From contig BNBX01000007.1 in NCBI GenBank assembly GCA_014656175.1, positions 386,987 to 450,986 of the forward strand: DNA of 64,000 nucleotides. Reading direction: 5' to 3'. Of the stretch, positions 23,647 to 31,084 are shown in pieces. How positions within the stretch are numbered: the stretch's first letter is position 1; each line of letters begins with the position of its first letter. This stretch comes from Streptomyces werraensis (GTDB lineage: Bacteria > Actinomycetota > Actinomycetes > Streptomycetales > Streptomycetaceae). Made by a program: the position numbers and the translations under genes. The notes under the pieces were generated by a model, which was not told the origin of the DNA, searched no databases, and was given only the letters and a program-made list of their open reading frames with translations.

Positions 23647-24264
23647 ATGGCGGACACCGGGACCGGGCGCATCACCGCGCGCCGGCTGCGCACCCGCGCC
23701 CACCTGCTGGACGCCGCCTTCACCGTCTTCGCCGCCAAGGGCTTCGGGCACGCCTCCATCGAGGAGATCTGCGAGGCCGCCGGGTACACCCGAGGCGCCT
23801 TCTACTCCAACTTCGCCGGCCTCGACGAGCTGTTCTTCGCGCTCTACGCCCAGCGCGCCGACCTGATCGCCGAGCAGGTGACCGGCGCCCTCGCGTCCGA
23901 CGGGCCCGACCTCGACGTGGCCGCCGCCGTCGACCGGGTCTCCGAGGTGCTGCTGCTGGACCGCGACTGGCTCCTGGTGAAGACCGACTTCCTGGTGCAC
24001 GCCGCCCGCGACCCTCGCGTGGCGCACACGCTCCTCGACCACCGGGCCCGGCTGCGGCGGGCCGTCGCCGACCGTCTGGAGCGGGCGCGCGGCCACACCG
24101 CGCTGCCCGCCGTGCTCGGCGACGCCGAGGGCGCCGCGCACGCCGTGGTCGCCGCCTACGACGGCGTGACCGCCCAACTGCTGCTGGACCGGGACGTCGA
24201 ACGCGCCCGGGCCTGGCTGAGACAACTGCTCACCGCGCTGCTCACCGGGCGAAGCCCCCGATGA
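23647..24264 (+). CDS. TetR-family transcriptional regulator
   Basis: A 205-residue repressor-type regulator. The N-terminal helix-turn-helix is clear: RTRAHLLDAAFTVFAAKGFGHASIEEICEAAGYTRGAFYSNFAGLDELFFALY (about 15-70 in outline). An all-helical ligand domain follows with no recognisable ligand motif. The ATG at 23647 follows GGGGAGGGGACACCGC. It overlaps by 4 bp an ATG at 24261 in the downstream flavoprotein frame, and the pair is almost certainly one operon. Two palindromes upstream are the likely binding sites; the natural inducer may be the flavoprotein substrate, perhaps a steroid-like compound. Confidence 0.9.
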   Translation: MADTGTGRITARRLRTRAHLLDAAFTVFAAKGFGHASIEEICEAAGYTRGAFYSNFAGLDELFFALYAQRADLIAEQVTGALASDGPDLDVAAAVDRVSEVLLLDRDWLLVKTDFLVHAARDPRVAHTLLDHRARLRRAVADRLERARGHTALPAVLGDAEGAAHAVVAAYDGVTAQLLLDRDVERARAWLRQLLTALLTGRSPR

Positions 24265-24299
24265 CAGCCTCCGGACGCCAGAAGGAAGGGACGGTCGCC

Positions 24300-25973
24300 A
24301 TGGATGCCGACGTCATCGTCGTCGGAGCGGGCCTCGCGGGCCTCGTCGCGGCCCATGAACTGACCCGCAAGGGCCGCAGGGTCGCCCTCGTCGACCAGGA
24401 GAACGCCGCCAGCCTGGGCGGCCAGGCCTACTGGTCGTTCGGCGGGCTGTTCCTGGTGGGGTCGCCCGAGCAGCGCCGCCTCGGCATCAAGGACTCCTTC
24501 GAGCTGGCCTGGAACGACTGGCAGGGCAGCGCCGCCTTCGACCGGACCGACGACGAGGACTCCTGGGCGCAGCGCTGGGCGCGCGCCTACGTCGAGTGGG
24601 CGGCGGGGGAGAAGCGCTCCTGGCTGGACGGCCACGGCATCACCTTCCTGCCCACCGTCGGCTGGGCCGAGCGCGGCGACCTGCGCGCCGGCGGCCACGG
24701 CAACTCCGTGCCCCGCTTCCACATCGCCTGGGGCACCGGCACCGGCGTCGTCGCCCCCTTCGTGCGGTACGCCCGTGAGGCGGCGCGTGACGGACTGCTC
24801 ACCTTCCACCACCGCCACCGGGTCGACGAGCTGGTCGTCGACGACGGCGCCGCGCGCGGGGTGCGCGGCACGGTGCTGGCCGAGGACGACGCGCCGCGCG
24901 GGGTCGCCTCCAGCCGCGAGGTGATCGGGGCGTTCGAACTCACCGCCCAGGCCGTGATCGTCACCAGCGGCGGCATCGGCGCCGACCACGACATCGTCCG
25001 GAAGTACTGGCCGGAGCGGCTGGGCACCCCGCCGCGCGAGATGGTCACCGGCGTCCCCGCCTACGTCGACGGACGGATGCTCGACATCAGCGCCCGCGCG
25101 GGCGTGCGCCTGGTCAACCGGGACCGCATGTGGCACTACACCGAGGGCATCCAGAACTGGGACCCGGTCTGGCCGGGCCACGGCATCCGCATCCTGCCCG
25201 GACCGTCCTCGATGTGGTTCGACGCGCTCGGCCGCCGGCTGCCCGAGCCGTGCCTGCCCGGCTACGACACCCTGGGCACGCTCAAGCACCTGCGCACCAC
25301 CGAGGACATCGCCCCGTACGACCACTCCTGGTTCGTCCTGACCCAGAAGATCGTCGAGAAGGAGTTCGCGCTCTCCGGCTCCGAGCAGAACCCCGACATC
25401 ACCGCCAAGGACCGGGCCGGATTCCTGCGCGAACGTGTCCTCGGCAAGGGCGCGCCCGGTCCGGTGGACGCCTTCCTGCGCAACGGCGCGGACTTCGTCA
25501 CCGCCGGCACCGTCGAGGAACTCGTCGGGAAGATGAACGCCCTCACCGACGAGCCGCTGCTCGACGCGGCACTCGTCCGGCGCCAGATCGAGGCGCGCGA
25601 CCTGCAGATGGCCAACAGCTACAGCAAGGACGCCCAGGTGCAGGGCATCCGCAACGCCCGCCGCTACATCGGCGACCGTCTCGGCCGGGTCGCCACCCCG
25701 CACCGCATCCTCGACCCGGCGGCGGGCCCGCTGATCGGCGTCAAGCTGCACATCCTCACCCGCAAGACGCTCGGCGGCATCCAGACCGACCTGGACTCCC
25801 GCGCGCTGGGCGCCGACGGCAGCCCTGTGGAGGGGCTGTACGCGGCCGGCGAGGTCGCGGGCTTCGGCGGCGGAGGCGTCCACGGCTACAACGCGCTCGA
25901 GGGAACCTTCCTCGGCGGCTGCCTCTTCTCGGGCCGCGCGGCGGGCCGGGCGGCGGCCGCGCAGACGGCGTAG
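24300..25973 (+). CDS. FAD-binding dehydrogenase, ketosteroid-dehydrogenase-like
   Basis: A 557-residue flavoprotein of the fumarate-reductase/3-ketosteroid delta-1-dehydrogenase superfamily. FAD binding: DVIVVGAGLAGLVAAHELTRKGRRVALVDQEN at the start and LYAAGEVAGFGGGGVHGYNALEGTFLGGCLFSGRAAG at the end, both in outline. Middle blocks include QAYWSFGGLFLVGSPEQRRLGIKDS and AVIVTSGGIGADHDIVRKYWPERLG. It may desaturate a ketosteroid or similar ring, but the substrate is inferred only from family. I chose the ATG at 24300 because GGAAGGG lies about 10 nt upstream; the ATG at 24261 overlaps the TetR stop. Confidence 0.85.
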   Translation: MDADVIVVGAGLAGLVAAHELTRKGRRVALVDQENAASLGGQAYWSFGGLFLVGSPEQRRLGIKDSFELAWNDWQGSAAFDRTDDEDSWAQRWARAYVEWAAGEKRSWLDGHGITFLPTVGWAERGDLRAGGHGNSVPRFHIAWGTGTGVVAPFVRYAREAARDGLLTFHHRHRVDELVVDDGAARGVRGTVLAEDDAPRGVASSREVIGAFELTAQAVIVTSGGIGADHDIVRKYWPERLGTPPREMVTGVPAYVDGRMLDISARAGVRLVNRDRMWHYTEGIQNWDPVWPGHGIRILPGPSSMWFDALGRRLPEPCLPGYDTLGTLKHLRTTEDIAPYDHSWFVLTQKIVEKEFALSGSEQNPDITAKDRAGFLRERVLGKGAPGPVDAFLRNGADFVTAGTVEELVGKMNALTDEPLLDAALVRRQIEARDLQMANSYSKDAQVQGIRNARRYIGDRLGRVATPHRILDPAAGPLIGVKLHILTRKTLGGIQTDLDSRALGADGSPVEGLYAAGEVAGFGGGGVHGYNALEGTFLGGCLFSGRAAGRAAAAQTA

Positions 25974-25992
25974 AGGCGGCCGGTCCGTCCCG

Positions 25993-26343
25993 TCACTCCG
26001 CGAGCAGCCGGGCCAGCACCTCCGCGTGACTGAGTTCCGGCTGCCTGGAGGCGGTCAGCAGCGTCACCGTGCCCCTGCCGGCCAGCTCCCGCACCCGCTC
26101 CAGCAGTTCCGCCGCCTCCGGGGCGGTCAGTTCCGCCTCGTAGCGCTCGCGGAACTCCTCGAAGGCGCCCTCGTCCGCGTGGTACCAGCGGCGCAGCTCC
26201 GTGGACGGGGTCAGCCCCTTCGGCCACTCGTCGATGTGCGCCGCGTCCTTCGCCAGACCGCGCGGCCACAGCCGGTCGACGAGGACCCGCACCCCGTCGT
26301 CGGGCTCGGGCGGTTCGTACACGCGCCGCACGCGCACGCTCAT
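25993..26343 (-). CDS. DUF488-family protein
   Basis: A 116-residue compact protein of the DUF488 family. It opens SVRVRRVYEPPEPDDGVRVLVDRLWPRGLAKD, the hallmark of the group, and continues IDEWPKGLTPSTELRRWYHAD and VTLLTASRQPELSHAEVL. The role is unknown, and the conserved Asp/Arg/Trp suggest a small enzyme or nucleotide binder. It converges on the flavoprotein gene with 19 bp between and is divergent from the DUF6098 gene. Confidence 0.85.
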   Translation of the reverse strand: MSVRVRRVYEPPEPDDGVRVLVDRLWPRGLAKDAAHIDEWPKGLTPSTELRRWYHADEGAFEEFRERYEAELTAPEAAELLERVRELAGRGTVTLLTASRQPELSHAEVLARLLAE

Positions 26344-26418
26344 GGTGAGGCCCCTTCCGCCGGAATCGGTGCGAGCCTACTGCGACGCCCGGGACCGGGC
26401 ACGACGAGCGGGACGGCT

Positions 26419-26443
26419 GAATCGTCCCCCGGGGACCGGGTAC
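26419..26443 (+). promoter_or_regulatory. SigB-type promoter of the DUF6098 gene
   Basis: GAAT (26419-26422), 15-bp spacer, GGGTAC (26438-26443). It is an exact fit to GNNT-N14-16-GGGTAC/T. The predicted transcript start near 26450 leaves about 30 nt before the ATG at 26480. Confidence 0.6.
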
Positions 26444-26479
26444 TCCGTCCGCCTGGGAACGTGATGTCGGAGGTGACGG

Positions 26480-26929
26480 ATGGAGGCCACGGACGACCTG
26501 CCGGTCGTCGGCTCGCTCGCCGAGCTCACCGCGCTGGTGGAGCGCGAGCGGGGACTGTACGTCCGCTGGTCCAGGGGACCGGCGATCGACCTGCACGCGG
26601 TGTCCAGCATCGACGACCTCACCGGCGTGGCCATGCCCGGCCTGTCCGCGAACCCGCTCGACGTGGAGGAGTGGTGGCAGGACCGCTCCCCGGCCCTGTG
26701 GGTGGCGCGCCGGCTGTACGACTACGAGCACCTGCCGCGCGAGAAGGGCGCGGACATCCGGCCCTGGGTGCTCAAGGGGCGTGAGGCGGGGCGCGGCCCG
26801 GACAACGAGCCGCTGGTCACCGAGGTGCGCCCGCTCTGCCGGCTCGCCGACCAGGTCATCGAGGAGGCGCACAGGGAAGTGGCCCGCCAGGAGAATCCCT
26901 GGGGGCCACTGCGCCGTACCACCCGCTGA
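26480..26929 (+). CDS. DUF6098-family protein
   Basis: A 149-residue soluble protein matching the actinobacterial DUF6098 group. Typical text is LAELTALVERERGLYVRWSRGP, DLHAVSSIDDLTGVAMPGLSANPL, VEEWWQDRSPALWVARRLYDY and the C-terminal PLCRLADQVIEEAHREV. Function is unknown; the core looks like a small mixed alpha/beta fold that also covers much of similar stress-induced Streptomyces proteins. GGAGGTGACGG precedes the ATG. A SigB-type promoter 30 nt upstream makes it a probable member of the general stress regulon. Confidence 0.75.
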   Translation: MEATDDLPVVGSLAELTALVERERGLYVRWSRGPAIDLHAVSSIDDLTGVAMPGLSANPLDVEEWWQDRSPALWVARRLYDYEHLPREKGADIRPWVLKGREAGRGPDNEPLVTEVRPLCRLADQVIEEAHREVARQENPWGPLRRTTR

Positions 26930-26998
26930 CCGCCGGGCGGGTCGCCCGCGATCCGCGGGTCACGCCCCTGCGTCACGCCCGCACCGCCCGCCGGGACG

Positions 26999-27256
26999 TC
27001 AGGCCCTGCCCGACGAACGGCGGGCCGCGATGCGCCGCTTGAGCGCGCGGCGTTCCGTCTCGCTCGTGCCGCCCCACACGCCGATGGACTGCCCGGTCTC
27101 CAGGGCCCACTCCAGGCACTGCTCCCGCACGGGGCAGCGTCGGCAGACCGCCTTGGCCTGCTCGGTCTGCAGCAGGGCCGGCCCGGAGGTGCCGATCGGG
27201 AAGAACAGCTCGGGGTCCTCGGTCCGGCAGGCCGCGCTGTGCCGCCAGTTGTCCAT
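26999..27256 (-). CDS. WhiB-like iron-sulphur regulator (WblE/WhiB1-like)
   Basis: An 85-residue Wbl protein. The four cluster-binding cysteines are in SAACRTEDPELFF and AVCRRCPVREQCLEWAL. The Wbl turn is GVWGGTSETERRALKRR, followed by a basic tail for DNA or sigma contact. Such proteins hold a [4Fe-4S] cluster sensitive to oxygen or nitric oxide and usually act by binding region 4 of the principal sigma factor. The sequence is closest in style to the short WblE/WhiB1 class, but the main wblE gene is normally elsewhere, so this is probably a paralogue. A hairpin (27286-27301) lies in its leader. Confidence 0.88.
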   Translation of the reverse strand: MDNWRHSAACRTEDPELFFPIGTSGPALLQTEQAKAVCRRCPVREQCLEWALETGQSIGVWGGTSETERRALKRRIAARRSSGRA

Positions 27257-27285
27257 CGAAAGTCACCTGCGTCCGAAGTCGGTGC

Positions 27286-27301
27286 GCACCCTTTCGGGTG
27301 C
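27286..27301 (-). terminator. GAAA-tetraloop hairpin between the dehydrogenase and wbl genes
   Basis: On the minus strand GCACCC-GAAA-GGGTGC forms a perfect 6-bp stem with a stable GNRA loop. It is 63 bp after the saccharopine-dehydrogenase-like stop and 30 bp before the wbl start. It may end the upstream transcript, or structure the wbl leader. CTTTCGGGTG recurs at 27310-27319. Confidence 0.45.
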
Positions 27302-27363
27302 CTTGCTTCCTTTCGGGTGACCTGTCAAGTCATGGTGAAACAGCGCGATCCGCGTGGAGACGG

Positions 27364-28584
27364 TCACTGCTCGCGCAGCCCCCACGGCGAGCCGTACTCG
27401 GTGAGGAGGTCCAGGAACGGACCGGCCGGGAACGCCTCCGGCCCCAGTACGCCCGTCCCGGACCAGACGCCTGCCGCCAGCAGCTCCAGCGCGACGACCG
27501 GGTTGACCGCCGTCTGCCACACCACCGCCTGGCAGCCGTACTCGCCCATCGACCACCGGTTGTCGACCACGTGGTACAGGTACACCTCGCGAGGCGCCCC
27601 GTCCTTGGTGCCGCGCACCCAGGTGCCCGCGCAGGTCTTGCCGCGCATCCGGTCACCGAGGGTCGCCGGGTCGGGCAGGCAGGCCGCGACGACGTCCCGC
27701 GGGGACACCTCCACGGGCCCGTCGGGGCCCGGCACGGTGACCGGCTCGGTGCGGTCCAGACCCAGCAGGTGCAGCGTGCGCAGGGTGTCGGTGAACTCGC
27801 GGCCCAGGCCGTACTTGAAGGTGACCCGGCGGGCGTCCACCCAGCGGGGCACCAGCAGCACCTCCTCGTGCTCCACGTTCACGCACTCCACCGGGCCGAT
27901 GCCCTCGGGGAAGTCGAACACCTCGGGCTCGCTGAAGGGTTCGGTGGTGAACCAGCCGCGGTCCTTCTCGTACACCACGGGCGGGTTGAGGCACTCCTCG
28001 ATGGTGGTCCAGATGCTGAACGACGGCGCGAAGTCGTAGCCGTCCACCGTGAGGTTCGCGCCGTCGCGGACGCCGATCTCCTCGATCTCGTCGAAGAGTT
28101 CGTCGGCCGCGTACCGGGCGAACACGTCCGACAGACCCGGCTCCACGCCCATGCCGACCAGCGCCAGCAGTCCGGCCTCCTCCCATTCGGCGGCCTGCGC
28201 GAACTGCTCGTCGCCCAGCTTCACCCCGCACTCCTCGTACGGCCGCTCGCCGTGCGGGCGGGACAGGGACATCGCCATGTCGAGATAGGCGGCGCCGCCC
28301 GCCCGCGCCGCGCGGAACAGCGGCATGACGAAACGGGGGTCGGTGGCGTTCAGCAGCACGTCGCAGCCGTGCCGCCGCAGCAGCGCCGTCACCTGTGCCT
28401 CGTCGCCGGCGTCGACCCGCTCGGCACGGAACCGGTCGCCGTCCGCGCCGAGCGCCGCCACCGCCGCCTCGGCCCGGACGGGGTCGTAGTCGGCCACGAC
28501 CATCAGCTCGAAGAACGGCCGCCGGGCCGCGATCCGGGTGACGGCGGTCCCCACACCGCCCGCTCCCACCAGCAGTACACGCAT
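27364..28584 (-). CDS. Saccharopine dehydrogenase-like oxidoreductase
   Basis: A 406-residue NAD(P)-binding enzyme of the saccharopine/carboxynorspermidine dehydrogenase superfamily. The Rossmann start is MRVLLVGAGGVGTAVTRIAARR, followed by DVLLNATDPRFVMPLFRAARAGGAAYLDMAMS in outline. GMGVEPGLSDVFARYAADEL and CNPPVVYEKD-type substrate-domain segments follow, with SMGEYGCQAVVWQTAVNP near the end. It is likely to act on an amino-acid condensation product such as saccharopine. The TetR gene is divergent from it (139 bp between). LysG/LysE and a basic amino-acid decarboxylase nearby hint at a lysine-related neighbourhood. Confidence 0.85.
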   Translation of the reverse strand: MRVLLVGAGGVGTAVTRIAARRPFFELMVVADYDPVRAEAAVAALGADGDRFRAERVDAGDEAQVTALLRRHGCDVLLNATDPRFVMPLFRAARAGGAAYLDMAMSLSRPHGERPYEECGVKLGDEQFAQAAEWEEAGLLALVGMGVEPGLSDVFARYAADELFDEIEEIGVRDGANLTVDGYDFAPSFSIWTTIEECLNPPVVYEKDRGWFTTEPFSEPEVFDFPEGIGPVECVNVEHEEVLLVPRWVDARRVTFKYGLGREFTDTLRTLHLLGLDRTEPVTVPGPDGPVEVSPRDVVAACLPDPATLGDRMRGKTCAGTWVRGTKDGAPREVYLYHVVDNRWSMGEYGCQAVVWQTAVNPVVALELLAAGVWSGTGVLGPEAFPAGPFLDLLTEYGSPWGLREQ

Positions 28585-28723
28585 GACGGAGCACTCCCTT
28601 TCGTCCTCATGGATCCGTCAGGATCCGGAATGTTCTGCGGGGCCCCTGACGTGATGAAACGCGGGACCGGGACGTAAGGTCAATGGCGTTGGCATAAGGG
28701 TGAAGGGCAGGAGGAGCGGGGAC

Positions 28724-29461
28724 ATGGCCAAGCGTGTGGTGCCCGAGGAGCGGCGGAGGCGCCGCAGGCCTACCAGGGGCGGGGTCGTGCTGTCGGAGCG
28801 GCTGATCGTGGAGACCGCGCTGCGGCTGCTCCGGGAGCACGGCAGTGCGGGCCTCACCGCCCGCCGCCTGGGGCTCGCCCTCGACTGCGACCCGAGCACG
28901 CTCTACCGGTACTTCCGCGGCATGGACGACCTGACCCTCGCCATCGGCGACGCGCTGATCGGCCAGGCGCTGGAGGGCTGGCACCGCACCGGCCGCTGGC
29001 GCCACGACCTGCGCGCCCTCGGTCTGCGCATCCACGCCGCCTACGTCTCCCACCCGCAGGCGGCCGTCCTCACCGCGAGCCGGGTCTCCGGCCGGGCCGA
29101 CGAACTGGCCGCCGACGAGGCGGTGCTGGACGTGCTGCGCACCGCCGGCTTCCCGCCCGCCGACACGGTCCGCGTCTACCAGGCGTTCATCGACACCACG
29201 CTGGCGTTCGCCGCGCTCGACGCCGCCTCCCTGGCGCTGCCCGATGCGGCGCGGCGGGCCGACGAGGACATGTGGCGCTCGACCTACGCCCGGCTGCCCG
29301 CCGCCACCCATCCGCGCATCGCCGAGACCGCCCCGCTGCTCGCCGCCCGCATGGTCGAGAGCGCCTATCCGACGGTGCTGGACATGCTGCTGTCGAGCGC
29401 GGAGCGGGAACTGGCGGACCTCGCGGTCAGGGGTGCAGAGCCCGGGCCGCCGTCTCGGTGA
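28724..29461 (+). CDS. TetR-family regulator with TetR_C-type domain
   Basis: A 245-residue regulator. After a very basic N-terminus (KRVVPEERRRRRRPTRGG), the helix-turn-helix reads LIVETALRLLREHGSAGLTARRLGLALDCDPSTLYRYFRGMDDL in outline. The C-terminal part resembles the tetracycline-repressor type (HAAYVSHPQAAVL, VYQAFIDTTLAFAALDA). GGAGG about 8 nt before the ATG at 28724 supports this start over a GTG at 28700. It is divergent from the saccharopine-dehydrogenase-like gene and may repress it. Its 3' end overlaps the convergent LysR gene by 35 bp. Confidence 0.88.
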   Translation: MAKRVVPEERRRRRRPTRGGVVLSERLIVETALRLLREHGSAGLTARRLGLALDCDPSTLYRYFRGMDDLTLAIGDALIGQALEGWHRTGRWRHDLRALGLRIHAAYVSHPQAAVLTASRVSGRADELAADEAVLDVLRTAGFPPADTVRVYQAFIDTTLAFAALDAASLALPDAARRADEDMWRSTYARLPAATHPRIAETAPLLAARMVESAYPTVLDMLLSSAERELADLAVRGAEPGPPSR

Positions 29462-30323
29462 CCGCGTCGGCGACCGCCGCGAGGGCGGGGGAGTCCAGCT
29501 TCCACTGCTGCCAGTACAGGGGCGCGTCGGCCTCCCGTCCCGGTGCGAACACCACGACCCGTCCCGCCCGCAGCAGCGGCACCGCCTGTGCCTCCGGCAC
29601 CATGCCCCAGCCGAGCCCCGCCGCCACCGCCTCGGCGAACCCCTCCGACGTCGGCACGTAGTGGCGCAAGGTGCTCGCGCCCGTGCGGTCCCCGGTGAGC
29701 CGGCGCACGAAGCCGTCCTGGAAGTCGTCCCGCCGGTCGAAGACCACCACCGGGGCCGCCGCCACCGACTCCTCCAGCGGCTCCGTCAGCAGCTCCGCGG
29801 CGAACTCCGGGCACGCCACCGGCAGATAGCGCATGGTTCCCAGGCGCCGTACCGAGCAGCCCGGCACCGGGTCGGGGGAGGAGGTCACGGCGGCCATCAC
29901 CGTGCCCTCGCGGAGCAGCGTCGCCGTGTGCGACTCGTCCTCCCGGCGCAGCTCGAAGCAGAGCCGGGACCGGGCGGGCAGCCGGACCAGGGCGTCCAGG
30001 AACCAGGTGGCGAGCGAGTCCGCGTTGACCGCGATCGACACCCGCGTGGGTTCACCGGCGCCGCTCAGCCCCAGCTCCGCGTACGCGTCCCGCTCCAGCC
30101 GGGCCACCTGCCTGGCCAGGCGCACCAGCACCTCGCCGGACTCGGTGGGCCGCACCGGGCGGGTACGCAGCAGCAGCACCCTCCCGGTGCGCTGCTCCAG
30201 CGCCTTGACCCGCTGGCTGACCGCCGAGGGCGTCACGTGCAGCGCGGCGGCCGCCGCGTCGAACGTCCCCTCGTCGACCACCGCGAGCAGCGTCCGTACC
30301 TGGTCCAGCGGAAGGTCCTCCAT
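29427..30323 (-). CDS. lysG: LysR-family regulator, LysG/ArgP type
   Basis: A 298-residue LysR-type activator. The winged helix-turn-helix is at the N-terminus: LDQVRTLLAVVDEGTFDAAAAALHVTPSAVSQRVKALEQRTGRVLLLR in outline, with the PxxxSQRVKALE pattern typical of ArgP/LysG. The effector domain follows with VSIAVNADSLATWFLDAL and FDRRDDFQDGFVRRL. LysG senses lysine, arginine or histidine and activates the divergent exporter gene lysE, exactly the layout here. ATG at 30323. Its last 35 bp overlap the end of the convergent TetR gene. Confidence 0.9.
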   Translation of the reverse strand: MEDLPLDQVRTLLAVVDEGTFDAAAAALHVTPSAVSQRVKALEQRTGRVLLLRTRPVRPTESGEVLVRLARQVARLERDAYAELGLSGAGEPTRVSIAVNADSLATWFLDALVRLPARSRLCFELRREDESHTATLLREGTVMAAVTSSPDPVPGCSVRRLGTMRYLPVACPEFAAELLTEPLEESVAAAPVVVFDRRDDFQDGFVRRLTGDRTGASTLRHYVPTSEGFAEAVAAGLGWGMVPEAQAVPLLRAGRVVVFAPGREADAPLYWQQWKLDSPALAAVADAVTETAARALHP

Positions 30324-30392
30324 CACACCGGCTAAGGGTACGTAAGAATCATTAGCTGTACTGAACAGGGGGTCCGGCCTAACGTCAACGCC
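30324..30392. promoter_or_regulatory. lysG-lysE divergent control region
   Basis: This 69-bp intergenic span is A+T-richer than its surroundings and contains the dyad GCTAA (30331-30335) ... TTAGC (30352-30356), a TACGTA palindrome (30339-30344) and AAGAATCATTAG. A dyad here is the expected LysG operator. The short gap means the two promoters overlap. Confidence 0.6.
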
Positions 30393-31013
30393 ATGACCAG
30401 CGCTTTCGCCCCCGCCTTCGCCGGTTTCGGCACCGGACTGTCCCTCATCGTCGCCATCGGCGCGCAGAACGCCTTCGTGCTGCGCCAGGGGATCCGCAAG
30501 GACGCCGTGCTCGCCGTCGTCGGCATCTGCGCCCTGTCCGACGCGGTCCTCATCGCCCTGGGCGTCGGCGGCGTCGGCGCGGTCGTGGTGGCGTGGCCCG
30601 CGGCGCTGACAGTGGTGGGCTGGATCGGGGGCGTCTTCCTCCTCTGCTACGGCGCCCTGGCCGCGCGCAGAGTGGCGCGCCCGGCCTCCACGGGTCTCGA
30701 GGTGGAGGGCGGGGCGGCGGCCGGGTCGCGGCGCCGGGCCGTGCTCACGTGCCTGGCCCTGACCTGGCTCAACCCGCACGTCTACCTGGACACGGTGTTC
30801 CTCGTCGGCTCGGTCGCCGCCGACCACGGGCCGGCGCGCTGGGCCTTCGGTGCCGGGGCCGCACTGGCCAGCCTCTGCTGGTTCGCCGCGCTCGGCTTCG
30901 GAGCACGGCTGCTGGGCCGCTTCCTGGCCCGCCCGGCCGCCTGGCGGGTGCTGGACGCCCTGGTGGCCGCCACCATGATCGTCCTCGGTGTGGCGCTCAT
31001 CGCGGGAGCCTGA
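30393..31013 (+). CDS. lysE: LysE/ArgO-type amino-acid exporter
   Basis: A 206-residue inner-membrane exporter with about five to six helices. Family features are the N-terminal FGTGLSLIVAIGAQNAFVLRQGIRKDAVLAVVGICALSDAVLIALG in outline, and the second half TCLALTWLNPHVYLDTVFLVGSVAA, with the conserved LNPHVYLD of the LysE group. It exports basic amino acids, chiefly lysine and arginine, when their pool is high. The divergent LysG gene is its activator. It follows the usual short LysE length. The leader has no obvious Shine-Dalgarno sequence. Confidence 0.92.
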   Translation: MTSAFAPAFAGFGTGLSLIVAIGAQNAFVLRQGIRKDAVLAVVGICALSDAVLIALGVGGVGAVVVAWPAALTVVGWIGGVFLLCYGALAARRVARPASTGLEVEGGAAAGSRRRAVLTCLALTWLNPHVYLDTVFLVGSVAADHGPARWAFGAGAALASLCWFAALGFGARLLGRFLARPAAWRVLDALVAATMIVLGVALIAGA

Positions 31014-31084
31014 GGACGCGCCGTCCCGGCGGCCTGCCATAGTGAGTCCCGACCAAGTGGATGTACGCACCAACCAGGACGGTC

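Noticed and set aside
27270..27330. TTGACA-like -35 upstream of the wbl gene as a vegetative promoter
   Set aside because: No TANNNT -10 occurs at 16-19 bp; the hairpin and repeated CTTTCGGGTG lie there instead.
30336..30341. GGGTAC in the lysG-lysE gap as another SigB-type promoter
   Set aside because: No GNNT element lies 14-16 bp upstream, and the dyad for LysG explains the region better.
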